Source: a virus. From it: a stretch of 44,979 nt of DNA. Location: IMG/VR virus record IMGVR_UViG_3300046501_000670, positions 1-44,979 of that record, one strand, 5' to 3'. The translations under genes were made by a program, and so were the position numbers. The notes beneath the pieces are model-generated. The model had not been told where the DNA came from and did no database searches. It worked only from the letters and a program-made list of their open reading frames with translations. Within the stretch, counting starts at the first letter, position 1. Each line of letters starts with the position of its first letter. Positions 7,818 to 15,083 of this stretch are shown here, one piece after another.

Positions 7818-9605
7818 TCAGGCAGCCTGCTTCAGCTGGTTGGCCGCGTTCTCGATCACGCGCCACATGCCGCGGTAGATCGCGAGCAGGTCACTCTCGG
7901 CGTAGAGCTTCGCGGCGCGCTCGGTGCCGACCGGCTGGAAGCCGATGGAGGCCAGGCCCTCGGCCGTGATGGACAGAGGGGCGATGCGGGCATTGATCTC
8001 GCCCAGCTTCACCGTGCGGCGCGGTCCGCCGCTGGGCGCGGGCGAGGCGTCAAAGGGCAGGGTCGGCTCGGCGATCTGCTGCACCAGCTGCTGGACGGGT
8101 GACGGCGCCGCTGCGACCGGCTGGGGCACTGGCTGCTCCGCGCGCGCCCGCTCCGCTTCCTCGCGCTCGGCGGCGACACGGTCACGCTCGGCGGCAGCGG
8201 CGCGCTCCTGTTCCTCGGCGGCCCGCTCACGCTCGAGCTTCGCCACTTCCTCCTGGCGGATGCGCTCGCGCTGCGCAACCTCGCGGGCTTCCTGCTGCTC
8301 GCGGTGTTCGGCGATGCGGGCGACGGCCAGGTTGCGCAGGTCGGCGGGCTCCTTGGAGGCGCACAGCTGCACGCGGTCGGCGAAAAGGTGGGCGTGATCC
8401 GGGTACTCAGCCAGGATCGCGACGTTGCCGCGCACGCGCTCCGCCGTCTGGCTGGCGGCGATTTTCAGGTTGGCCGCCGCGCCGTTCGCCGCCTCGCGGA
8501 TGGTGGTGATCGTCTTCTTGCCCTTGATGGCCTCGCCAACGACGCTCTGAATGCTCGCCGGGACGTGCAGCGCGTGCTGGCCGAGCGTGGCGTTGATCGT
8601 CTCGTAGTGGGCGCGCACGTCGGCCACACCCTTGGAGACGATCTCGCTGCGGCGGCGCTCCTTCTCGGTCTTCACCAGGCGGTCGAGTTCCAGGCGGACG
8701 CGGCGCGTCTCCTCGGCCACTTCGTCCATGGTGCGGAAGACGGCCGCGATATCGGCGGTCTGGCCCAGCACCTGCTGCTTGGTCAGGTCCAGCTTCTCCT
8801 CGACGTCCTTGCACCACTTCACCGTCTTGTCGGCGTTGGCGAAGTCCTCGTCGGTCTGCAGGTCGCGGTTGATGGTGCCGAGCACGGCCATGGCATTGAC
8901 CTTGAACTCGGCCAGGTTGCTGGCCGTGACCATGCCGGTGACCTCGACGCGCAGGGCCGGGAGCTGCTCCGGAGCGCGGCCGGCGATGACCACAGGCGCG
9001 GCACCGTCTTCGGGCTGATACGCGGCGACGTCGACCTCGAACTGCTCCCAGCCGGCGACGACGCGGGCGCGGCGGTCGGCGTCCGCCGTGTACCAGCAGT
9101 GGCGCTCCTCGACCAGCTCGTCGCCGGCCCACTTCGAGGCCATGAACAGCACGCGCTCGGCGCCAGACACCATGCACTGGTGCTCCATCTGGACCAGGTA
9201 GAGTTCGGGCAGGAAGTCGTTGGCGTTGCCGCCCTGCTGGCGGATCGCGGCGCGCAGCTTGTCGTTGAGCGACTTGTGCTCGAAGGCGGTGTCGCCGAGC
9301 ATCGTGAGGCCGTCGAAGCTGGCCGAGAACTTGCCCAGCTCGCCGACGCAGGGGAACAGGTCTTCGCCGACGATGGCCTCGGCCAGCGGCCGGGCCAGGG
9401 CTTCGGCACGGTGTCCTTCATCGAAGCGCTGCTGCGTCGCGCTGTCGACCTCGGGCGTGATGCCCGTGGCCTTCTCGCGGATCAGTTGGTCGCGGGTCTT
9501 GTAGGACGACACGCCAAGCATGGCGGGCGAATCGCTGGCGTTGAGGTGGGTGGCGCGGTGCAGGTGCCACACCTCGGTTCCCTGGATCAGTTTGAGAATC
9601 TTCAC
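7818..9605 (-). CDS. YqaJ-type exonuclease with long C-terminal extension
   Basis: A 595-residue protein. Residues 1-210 are a YqaJ/lambda-Exo-type nuclease with NASDSPAMLG at 22-31, EGHRAEALARP, D98 in FSASFDGL and the E109-x-K111 pair in FEHKS. These should degrade one strand of duplex ends and load the neighbouring RecT. After it comes a long coiled-coil region (about 300-520) with DUF1351-like sequence, including KIAASQTAERVR, and a charged Glu/Arg/Ala helix. A short terminal module (about 545-595, GLASIGFQPVGTERAAKLY) is often found as a separate phage domain. The fused architecture is much longer than lambda Exo (226 residues). The start is GTG at 9605, overlapping the recT stop (GTGA). 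Confidence 0.88.
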   Translation of the reverse strand: MKILKLIQGTEVWHLHRATHLNASDSPAMLGVSSYKTRDQLIREKATGITPEVDSATQQRFDEGHRAEALARPLAEAIVGEDLFPCVGELGKFSASFDGLTMLGDTAFEHKSLNDKLRAAIRQQGGNANDFLPELYLVQMEHQCMVSGAERVLFMASKWAGDELVEERHCWYTADADRRARVVAGWEQFEVDVAAYQPEDGAAPVVIAGRAPEQLPALRVEVTGMVTASNLAEFKVNAMAVLGTINRDLQTDEDFANADKTVKWCKDVEEKLDLTKQQVLGQTADIAAVFRTMDEVAEETRRVRLELDRLVKTEKERRRSEIVSKGVADVRAHYETINATLGQHALHVPASIQSVVGEAIKGKKTITTIREAANGAAANLKIAASQTAERVRGNVAILAEYPDHAHLFADRVQLCASKEPADLRNLAVARIAEHREQQEAREVAQRERIRQEEVAKLERERAAEEQERAAAAERDRVAAEREEAERARAEQPVPQPVAAAPSPVQQLVQQIAEPTLPFDASPAPSGGPRRTVKLGEINARIAPLSITAEGLASIGFQPVGTERAAKLYAESDLLAIYRGMWRVIENAANQLKQAA

Positions 9606-10372
9606 TGTTCGGTCTCCTCGACTTCGTCGGCAACGGACTCGCCGCGGATCTTCGATTTCTGTTCGTCGGACAGACGGCCCTTCGTTTCGGCCATGGCGAT
9701 GATGTCGTCGGCGCTGCGGCGGCCGTCGGCGATCACGCCCAGCCATGTCGGCAGGTTCTTGTTGAAATCCTCAGCCGGATAGGGCGCGGGCTCAACGCGG
9801 ACCGTGACGGTCGTCTGCGCATCGCCGCTCTGGATGTCCATCATTTCCTCGGCGATGGCCATGCCCTTGATAACGTCGGCGAAGGCGTCGCGGAGGGCGA
9901 AGGCACGAGCGCGCATCTGCCGCATGCGCTTCGGGTACTGCGTCCAGGGCCCGGTCTTGCCGAACAAGCCGGCGACCTTGGCGTCATCCATGCTGAACGT
10001 AGCCACGATCTCGGGCTCGCCACGACGCTTTGCGCGGCAGGTAGCTTTGTTTCCGTCGTCCGTCTCGGTCACGTACTCGCACAGCGGCGAGCTGCGCACG
10101 AGGGCGAGCACTGCGTCGCCCCAAAGGGAAGGGCGACCGTTGATGATCGCGATGTTCTGGATGGCCTGGAGCGGCTTCAGCCCCAACTCCGCACCCCACT
10201 GGATCGCGATCAGGCAGTTGGCCGGCTTGCCCTTGAAGTCCTTGGGCACCAGGTCGCTTTCGGCGAGGTAGTCGCAGAACTGAATCGCCTGGTCGAAGGT
10301 CTGCGGGCTGAGGTCGAGCTGCTGGCGAGGCTGCGTTGCGATCGCGACCTGCTGCGTGGCGGAGGCGTTCAT
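9602..10372 (-). CDS. recT: RecT-family single-strand annealing protein
   Basis: A 256-residue RecT-like annealase that pairs complementary single strands made by the adjacent YqaJ exonuclease. The conserved core is clear: NCLIAIQWGAELGLKPLQAIQNIAIINGR, WGDAVLALVRSS, and PKRMRQMRARAFALRDAF (each shown only in part here). The C-terminal tail from about 215 is acidic and probably flexible. Start ATG 10372 is followed by a Gln-rich N-terminal leader. The 44-base gap to the upstream gene is the largest in this part of the operon apart from the region near 11035. Exonuclease and annealase side by side form a standard phage recombination pair. Confidence 0.92.
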   Translation of the reverse strand: MNASATQQVAIATQPRQQLDLSPQTFDQAIQFCDYLAESDLVPKDFKGKPANCLIAIQWGAELGLKPLQAIQNIAIINGRPSLWGDAVLALVRSSPLCEYVTETDDGNKATCRAKRRGEPEIVATFSMDDAKVAGLFGKTGPWTQYPKRMRQMRARAFALRDAFADVIKGMAIAEEMMDIQSGDAQTTVTVRVEPAPYPAEDFNKNLPTWLGVIADGRRSADDIIAMAETKGRLSDEQKSKIRGESVADEVEETEQ

Positions 10373-10416
10373 CGGAATCCTTTGCCGGTATCCGCCGGCG
10401 CGGTGTGGGAGATGGG

Positions 10417-11034
10417 TTAGGCGGCGAGTTCTTCGAACTCAAGTTCCGACGGCGAGTAGTCGGGGACGTCGAAGTCCACGATGCGGATGCCGATCTGGTC
10501 CTCCGGCGGCCACCCTTCCTCGCGGGCCAATTCGCGCTCCGCGACGAACGTCGGCCTTCCGATGACGAGTTCGCTGACGTAAACAGCGGCAGCGCGGCGA
10601 GCGGCGGCAACGACAACGTCGCCGTCCGACACGTCGAGCACTTCTTCGGCAGAGGACCAGAAGTTGTTGATCTCGGTTGCGACCGCGGGGGTCAGCACGT
10701 TGAGGTCGACCTCGACCGTCACGCTGATGTCCATACCAGCCGCGAAGCGGAAGACACGCTTACCGGCGTCCAATTGGCTCTCATCGACCTTCCGGAACGG
10801 GTACTTCTCGGTCGCGTTCTTGATGTGCTGGCCGAAGTGCCGGCCGATGGACTCGGCGCCCTGGAACGCGGCGAAGTCGGCGGTGGTGAAGTTGTCGTAG
10901 TGGTACAGGCTCCGGGCGTCGCCTTCGTAGTTCTTGAAGCGGATGGCCAGCGTGTTGGTCGCGGCGTCGTGGCCGATGCTGTGGATCTGCGAGGACTCCA
11001 CCGGGGTGAGGGCAATGCGGGTGTTCGTCGTCAT
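10417..11034 (-). CDS. KTSC-DUF2528 phage protein
   Basis: A 205-residue protein. The N-terminal part (about 8-75, TPVESSQIHSIGHDAATNTLAIRFKN, shown in part) is a KTSC domain, a small module of unknown function found in proteins linked to nucleic-acid metabolism. The C-terminal part (about 95-200, RVFRFAAGMDISVTVEVDLN onward) matches DUF2528. The start at 11034 follows AAGGAATTCGAC, a fair ribosome site; the frame is open further upstream but without a better start. The 166 bases between this gene and 11201 hold nothing else I can support. Confidence 0.8.
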   Translation of the reverse strand: MTTNTRIALTPVESSQIHSIGHDAATNTLAIRFKNYEGDARSLYHYDNFTTADFAAFQGAESIGRHFGQHIKNATEKYPFRKVDESQLDAGKRVFRFAAGMDISVTVEVDLNVLTPAVATEINNFWSSAEEVLDVSDGDVVVAAARRAAAVYVSELVIGRPTFVAERELAREEGWPPEDQIGIRIVDFDVPDYSPSELEFEELAA

Positions 11035-11200
11035 GTCGAATTCCTTGCCGGCGCCGCCGGCGTGTTGTGAGTGGTTGGCAGAGGCCGGGATCGATACCGG
11101 CTGCGGGGAGCTTTCTTCGCAGGATCCAGCCTGCTCACGCGCCATTCCCCGTCGCACTAGCGCTTCACGTGCGTGTCCTTCCACGCCGCTCTGCCGTAAA

Positions 11201-11347
11201 TCAGTGGCCGGTTGCCAGCGCGATAAGCGCGGCCGTGGCAACCAGGCCTAGGTAGACGCCCAGGAACTGCCACTCGGCACGGGTGATGGGCTTGCGCGCA
11301 TTGGCTGCCGCGCGGATGTGCGCCATGTAGTCGTCGAAGTCGTTCAT
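11201..11347 (-). CDS. Small single-pass membrane protein, 48 aa
   Basis: A 48-residue reading frame easily missed because of its size. It has a polar, basic N-terminus (MNDFDDYMAH..ARKPITRAEWQ) and one hydrophobic C-terminal segment (about 28-46, FLGVYLGLVATAALIALAT), giving a tail-anchored membrane protein. Its ATG overlaps the TGA of the upstream gene (11347-11344), the same coupling used throughout the operon, which supports it strongly. Function is unknown. Small early phage membrane proteins may affect host physiology or superinfection. Confidence 0.72.
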   Translation of the reverse strand: MNDFDDYMAHIRAAANARKPITRAEWQFLGVYLGLVATAALIALATGH

Positions 11348-11640
11348 GCGAAGCGCACCGTGATGCCATTGCGCAACTTCTCGTTGATCTGGTTGTAGAC
11401 CTGCGATTCGGCAGACTGGAGTGCGCGATTGATGATCTCGCTCTCCCGGTACTTCTCTTTCAGTTCCGTCGCGATCTTCGCTGCGGCCTGGCGAACGATT
11501 TCGTTTTTCACCTCGCCAGCCAGCTGTTTGACGTTGAAGGATGCGAAAACGTCAGCGAGCAGCTTCTCCTGCACCTGCCGGATCACGTCCTTCTGGATTT
11601 TCTCCAGCTGCGCTGGCGTCAAGTCGATGGAAAAGCTCAT
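11344..11640 (-). CDS. Coiled-coil early protein, 98 aa
   Basis: A 98-residue protein that is almost entirely helical and charged (SIDLTPAQLEKIQKDVIRQV, then repeated Lys/Glu-rich heptads), so a coiled-coil dimer is likely. I do not recognise a named family. Start ATG 11640 overlaps the stop of the gene before it and its stop overlaps the small membrane gene. Longer readings upstream to 11961 are shadows of two other genes. Confidence 0.7.
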   Translation of the reverse strand: MSFSIDLTPAQLEKIQKDVIRQVQEKLLADVFASFNVKQLAGEVKNEIVRQAAAKIATELKEKYRESEIINRALQSAESQVYNQINEKLRNGITVRFA

Positions 11641-11843
11641 GCCGCAGTGCTCCCGGTCGGGATCACACCCCGGAAGCGGCGGGCGTGCTCGTAGGAAACG
11701 GACTCCGGCGTGCGCTCGGTCAGCAGCGGCAGGCCGGCGCGGATCGCCGCGCGCATCTCGGCCTCGGTCACGCCGTTCTGGCGACCGTAGCGGCGGATGC
11801 GCCGGGCGTACTGCATGTGGGTGGTGGGAACGACGTTGCTCAC
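11637..11843 (-). CDS. Small basic early protein, 68 aa
   Basis: A 68-residue basic protein (MQYARRIRRYGRQNGVTEAEMRAAIRAGLPLLTERTPE). The N-terminal part could form a short helix-turn-helix-like unit with NGVTEAEM as the turn, but this is weak. Function is unknown. It is coupled by ATGA overlaps on both sides, in the middle of the early leftward chain. Confidence 0.65.
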   Translation of the reverse strand: MSNVVPTTHMQYARRIRRYGRQNGVTEAEMRAAIRAGLPLLTERTPESVSYEHARRFRGVIPTGSTAA

Positions 11844-12157
11844 GCGGCATCCTCCAGGCGGTTGGCTTCGTGGAAATCGAGGTAGCGGTCGACGCGGCTC
11901 CGGCGCTGGCCGAGCGGCGTTTCGTTGGCGTACGCGGTGAAGGCTTCGCGGAGGGCGTCACGCTGCGCGCCGTAAGCGTCGATCAGCGCGTCGTCGCGGC
12001 TGTCGCGGGTCTGCATCGGGAGGTCGCGGGACATGAGGAGAATCACGACCTCGGTCGGATCGGCCTCGCCCTGGAACAGGAAGTCCTCCACGTACCGGCG
12101 CTGGCCCATCATTTCCTCGATGGCGTCCTCGCGCTGCTGCTCGGTGTAGGCGCTCAT
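11840..12157 (-). CDS. Early phage protein, 105 aa
   Basis: A 105-residue acidic, helical protein (SAYTEQQREDAIEEMMGQRRYVEDFLFQ, shown in part). No family recognised, no membrane segment. The start at 12157 is fixed by the ATGA overlap with the gene upstream. The longer in-frame reading to 12268 has low-complexity Arg/Ser composition typical of an out-of-frame shadow. Confidence 0.68.
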   Translation of the reverse strand: MSAYTEQQREDAIEEMMGQRRYVEDFLFQGEADPTEVVILLMSRDLPMQTRDSRDDALIDAYGAQRDALREAFTAYANETPLGQRRSRVDRYLDFHEANRLEDAA

Positions 12158-12369
12158 GCGGCACCCGGGACGTCGAAGATCACGGTTCCGACCTGGCGAC
12201 CGCGCGAGGCGCCGTGCGGTCGAACCCAGACGTCGTACGCGGGACGATCGGTCTGACGACGACGGCAAGCCGGCGACTCCTTGACCTTGATGTCAACGGC
12301 GGCAAGGTCGAACCCAGCTGCACGCACGAAGGCTTGGGCGAAGTGGCGGACGAGAGATATTCCGCTCAT
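12154..12369 (-). CDS. Small early protein, 71 aa
   Basis: A 71-residue protein (SGISLVRHFAQAFVRAAGFD...) with a predicted N-terminal helix and a short beta-rich C-terminus. I do not recognise it. ATGA overlaps join it to both neighbours. It is the second gene of the leftward early operon. Confidence 0.62.
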   Translation of the reverse strand: MSGISLVRHFAQAFVRAAGFDLAAVDIKVKESPACRRRQTDRPAYDVWVRPHGASRGRQVGTVIFDVPGAA

Positions 12370-12647
12370 GCCGCACCGCCCGAAGCTTCGCGCCCGGCTT
12401 CGACTGCCATCGCGCTGTAGTGGGCAACCGCGCCGCTCGGGTCGTTGTCGCGGATCGCAACGCCCATCAGCGAGCAGGCGGCGCGGTTCAACGCGGCGTG
12501 GGCGATACGCAGATCGCCGAGCACTGCCTCGGGAAAGCCCAGGGCCTCGGCGCCCTTGGCCATCTTGTAGACCTTCCCAGCGGACTCGCCGACCTCAAGG
12601 CTGGCGGCCAGGTGCTTGTCGGTCATCGGGACGAAGGTGAGGGACAT
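12366..12647 (-). CDS. First gene of leftward early operon, 93 aa
   Basis: A 93-residue, mostly helical protein of unknown function. The start at 12647 is preferred because GGAG lies six bases upstream; in-frame starts at 12653 (ATG) and 12659 (TTG) are alternatives. It is the first gene after the operator-bearing promoter at 12685-12713, the place occupied by the antiterminator N in lambda. However, it lacks the arginine-rich N-terminus of N proteins, so I do not call it an antiterminator. Confidence 0.68.
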   Translation of the reverse strand: MSLTFVPMTDKHLAASLEVGESAGKVYKMAKGAEALGFPEAVLGDLRIAHAALNRAACSLMGVAIRDNDPSGAVAHYSAMAVEAGREASGGAA

Positions 12648-12684
12648 TGCCATCTCCAAGCCGGGGTGTCCGGCGTTGGAGACA

Positions 12685-12746
12685 AATCTAGCAAGCAGCT
12701 AGACTAATAGCAAGTAGCTAGACAGAAATATTTTCGGTCAGCTAGA
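12685..12746 (-). promoter_or_regulatory. Leftward early promoter with repressor operators (PL/OL)
   Basis: Reading on the minus strand there is a -35 box TTGCTA (12713-12708), a 17-base spacer and a -10 box TAGATT (12690-12685), giving a start near 12678, about 30 bases before the first gene. Two palindromes cover it: TCTAGCAAGCAGCTAGA at 12687-12703 over the -10 and spacer, and ATAGC-AAGTA-GCTAG at 12707-12721 over the -35. A half-site GCTAG lies at 12741-12745. The same consensus CTAGC-N5-GCTAG occurs three times upstream of cro, so these are very probably the binding sites of the repressor encoded at 13180-13899. Confidence 0.82.
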
Positions 12747-12790
12747 CGCCCCGGATCTGCGCTCGTGGGCGGGTCCGGCGATCGCGCCTC

Positions 12791-13165
12791 TCACTTACCG
12801 ATGTGTGCCGCAAGGGTCCGCTGGACCTCGAGGATGTCGGTTGCAGCGCTGAACATCTGCTGGAACGGTTCGTGCCTTCCGCTCACCCATATTTTCAGCT
12901 CGCCCTCGATGTCGAAGGTGCCGGCCGTTTCGACACTGAAATGCGTGATCGAGCGATAGGGGATGGTGTGGTACTCGACCTTCTTTCCTGTGATCCCCTG
13001 CTTGTTTACGAGCAGCAGGCGCCAGTTGGTGAAGACGAAGAAGTCGCGCACCAATTTGTACGCCTGCTCCACTGATTCGGCAGGCGAGAGGACTGCCTCC
13101 AGTTCTTTCGCGATATCCGCCACGGCTGTTTTCGTGCCGATGTTGAGCAGGTCGAGCAGGCCCAT
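12791..13165 (-). CDS. Bacterial PH-domain protein cotranscribed with repressor
   Basis: A 124-residue protein with the bacterial pleckstrin-homology pattern of the YvbH-like group: VRDFFVFTNWRLLLVNKQGI, a short basic strand KKVEYHTIPYRSITHFSVET (split for display) and a C-terminal helix TDILEVQRTLAAHI. Such domains form a seven-stranded barrel; their ligands in bacteria are largely unknown. A GAGGGA ribosome site precedes ATG 13165. The gene lies 14 bases after the repressor gene and before the PL operators, so it should be expressed from the repressor promoter in the lysogen. That position is typical of genes for superinfection immunity or exclusion; this role is inference. Confidence 0.82.
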   Translation of the reverse strand: MGLLDLLNIGTKTAVADIAKELEAVLSPAESVEQAYKLVRDFFVFTNWRLLLVNKQGITGKKVEYHTIPYRSITHFSVETAGTFDIEGELKIWVSGRHEPFQQMFSAATDILEVQRTLAAHIGK

Positions 13166-13179
13166 GTGTCGTCCCTCGG

Positions 13180-13899
13180 TCAGAACTCTCGGAGTGTCCA
13201 GGCAGCCAAAGCCCTGCCACCGATTTCTATCTCGTCCAACGGCGCGTCGATCGCCGGGTAGTCCGGGTTCTTGCTCAGGATACGAAGCATGCCTCGGCCC
13301 ACGAATTGAAGACGTTTGACCAGGACTCGGCCTTCCCATCGGAAACAGTACGCCGAGTCTTGGTCAAAGGTGCGAATCCGCGTGTCGATGAAAATGAGAT
13401 CGCCATCGTTGTACTGGCCCTTCATGCTGTCGCCGCGGCCAGTGATGACGCGGATTGCATCCGGCGGCACGCCTGGCAACTTGCGCTCAACCCACTCTCG
13501 CGAGACGCGCAGGCTCTCGACGACTTCCGGGTAATCCGCAACGTAGTCACCTTTTCCCATGCCCGCGAATCCCTCCATCAGAGGGAACCGAACGTAGCTC
13601 TCGTCCGTCTCAAATCTCGGTACTGACTGAGACGGCAGAGCCGAGTCTGCGATCGTCAGCGCATCCGCGACGGTCATATGCACGGTGTCGAGCCATCCCG
13701 AAGGGAGATTTAACGCCTCCTCGATCCTGCGGGCCATGGGATCGCCGATACCGCGCGCCGAAGGATGGCTCGGGTCCAGCAGCCACTGGTAGACCTGGTT
13801 CCGATCCCGCTTTATCGCAGCCGCAATAACGGACTGCCCGCCGTACTCCGACGCGAGGTTGGACAGGTTTTCCCTTCGTAAGTCTTTGATCGGTCGCAT
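13180..13899 (-). CDS. CI/LexA-type prophage repressor
   Basis: A 239-residue repressor that should maintain lysogeny by binding the CTAGC-N5-GCTAG operators on both sides. The N-terminal helix-turn-helix is about residues 10-65 (SVIAAAIKRDRNQVYQWL). The C-terminal half is an S24 peptidase/LexA-like domain with nucleophile S158 in GRGDSMKGQYNDGD and general base K195 in RVLVKRLQ. The spacing of 37 residues equals that in LexA. A possible self-cleavage site is A112-G113 (GFAGMG), which would make it RecA/SOS inducible. No ribosome site precedes the ATG and a -10-like box sits seven bases upstream, so the message may be leaderless, as for lambda cI. Confidence 0.93.
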   Translation of the reverse strand: MRPIKDLRRENLSNLASEYGGQSVIAAAIKRDRNQVYQWLLDPSHPSARGIGDPMARRIEEALNLPSGWLDTVHMTVADALTIADSALPSQSVPRFETDESYVRFPLMEGFAGMGKGDYVADYPEVVESLRVSREWVERKLPGVPPDAIRVITGRGDSMKGQYNDGDLIFIDTRIRTFDQDSAYCFRWEGRVLVKRLQFVGRGMLRILSKNPDYPAIDAPLDEIEIGGRALAAWTLREF

Positions 13900-13906
13900 G
13901 GGGTGA

Positions 13907-13977
13907 AGTCTAGCAACGCGCTAGAGTGACGCGGTCTAGCTTGTTGCTTGCTTCCGTGTCTAGCGTTGAGCTAGCAT
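13907..13977. promoter_or_regulatory. Operator cluster between cI and cro (OR) with divergent promoters
   Basis: Three sites with the same architecture lie between the divergent repressor and Cro genes: TCTAGCAACGCGCTAGA at 13909-13925, CTAGC-TTGTT-GCTTG at 13936-13950 (imperfect right half) and CTAGC-GTTGA-GCTAG at 13960-13974. Their centres are 26 and 24 bases apart. For the repressor, a -10-like TAGACT lies on the minus strand at 13912-13907 without a good -35, as expected of an activated maintenance promoter. For cro, TTGCTT at 13948-13953 and TAGCAT at 13972-13977 (18-base spacer) form a candidate promoter. The sites overlap both promoters. Operators are seen directly; promoter assignment is inferred. 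Confidence 0.82.
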
Positions 13978-13984
13978 CGCGCCC

Positions 13985-14194
13985 ATGGACCTTCTTACCT
14001 ACATAGCAGACACGGCCCGCCGCCGCGCACTCGCGACCGCGGTGAATTCGAGCCCGGACTATCTGTGGCAGGTCGCCACCGGCCGCCGGAAGGCCAGTAC
14101 CGACTTGGCTAAGGCCATCGATATTGCAACGGGCGGGGAGGTATCTCGCGCGTCCCTCCGATCCGACGTGTGGGACGAGCCCGCTGCGGCCTGA
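13985..14194 (+). CDS. Cro-like regulator, YdaS family
   Basis: A 69-residue helix-turn-helix protein of the YdaS/Cro-like type (LLTYIADTARRRALATAVNSS.. YLWQVATGRRKASTDLAKAID, shown in part). Its divergent position opposite the repressor, across shared operators, makes it the Cro equivalent that would turn down repressor synthesis during lytic growth. There is no visible ribosome site before ATG 13985, and the candidate promoter would start transcription at or next to the ATG. Confidence 0.87.
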   Translation: MDLLTYIADTARRRALATAVNSSPDYLWQVATGRRKASTDLAKAIDIATGGEVSRASLRSDVWDEPAAA

Positions 14195-14281
14195 CCTTCT
14201 CGTGTTTCCGTGCGCCCCTGTCTCCATGGCGCACACGTTACCGCCATCCCCCCGTCAATTCTTCATGTAAGTGAGCACGCC

Positions 14282-14743
14282 ATGCATGTCCTCGACGCCG
14301 CCGCACAGACCGTAGACCAGTACCAAGGCGGGGCGGAATCGCTCGCGCCGCGCATCGGCATCTCTGCAGGCATCCTGCGGAACAAGGTCAACGTCAACAA
14401 CAGCACCAACCACCTGACGCTTGCCGAGGCCAACCGCATGATGGCCGTCACCGGCGACCACGCAATCCTCCAGGCATTGGCGTCCGAGCACGGCTACGCA
14501 CTGGTGAAGATCGAGAATCCGGACCAGGCCACGGGTGTGCTCCACGGCATGCTCGACCTCGGCGTAGCGGAAGGCGAGTTCAACCGCGAGCTGCACGACG
14601 CGATGGCCGACGGCCGCATCACCCCGAACGAAATGAGCGCGCTGGGCAAGGCATCCCTTGCATACCAGGGCGCGTTGATTGGCCTCCTTCGCCGACTCCA
14701 TGACGAGCACGCTCGGCACGGTGGGACCGCGGTCGGGGGCTGA
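14282..14743 (+). CDS. CII-like phage regulatory protein
   Basis: A 153-residue protein matching the phage regulatory CII/CP76 family: DAAAQTVDQYQGGAESLAPRIG at the N-terminus, then LRNKVNVNNSTNHLTLAEANRM, with a helical C-terminal half (EFNRELHDAMADGRITPNEM). The conserved start of the family fixes ATG 14282, although the ribosome site is poor. Members act as regulators of the lysis-lysogeny choice or early transcription, which fits its place directly after cro. Which promoter it controls cannot be told. Confidence 0.82.
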   Translation: MHVLDAAAQTVDQYQGGAESLAPRIGISAGILRNKVNVNNSTNHLTLAEANRMMAVTGDHAILQALASEHGYALVKIENPDQATGVLHGMLDLGVAEGEFNRELHDAMADGRITPNEMSALGKASLAYQGALIGLLRRLHDEHARHGGTAVGG

Positions 14744-14744
14744 C

Positions 14745-15083
14745 GTGGGACAGACCATACGACAAGAGTCATTCTGGGACCGGCCGGCGCGCGTCATCGA
14801 CACGCCTGCGGCGCGCGCCACCGATCCAGAGACACCGCACATTGCGGCCGAACAGCACACCGCCAGCGGTCAGCGCGGCACGAACGTGGCCGCGGTTATC
14901 GACCTCGTGCGTGCGTCGCCAGGTCGTACGAGCGCCGAGTTGCCCCGCCATACGCGGCTCACTCGGCATGAAGTAGCGCGCCGCCTACCCGAGGCTGAGA
15001 CCGCCGGTGCCGTCTACAAGGGCGCAAAGCGCCGCTGCGAGGTCAACGGCTCCCTGGCGATGACGTGGTGGCCCGCCGAGTGA
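14745..15083 (+). CDS. Winged-helix DNA-binding protein
   Basis: A 112-residue protein with a GTG start at 14745, one base after the previous stop and preceded by GGGGG. The C-terminal half (about 45-112) reads VIDLVRASPGRTSAELPRHT, LTRHEVARRLPEAETAGAVYKG and RRCEVNGSLAMTWWP, a typical winged helix in which a helix-turn-helix is followed by a two-stranded wing. The N-terminal 40 residues look unstructured. Located immediately before the replication initiator, it may regulate or assist replication; this is inferred from position. Confidence 0.72.
   Translation: MGQTIRQESFWDRPARVIDTPAARATDPETPHIAAEQHTASGQRGTNVAAVIDLVRASPGRTSAELPRHTRLTRHEVARRLPEAETAGAVYKGAKRRCEVNGSLAMTWWPAE

Noticed and set aside
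8304-9782. A 492-aa plus-strand open frame
   Set aside because: It is antisense to the YqaJ exonuclease gene and has shadow-type composition.
12366-12647. Lambda N-like antiterminator
   Set aside because: The position fits, but there is no arginine-rich RNA-binding N-terminus and no visible boxB hairpin downstream of the promoter.
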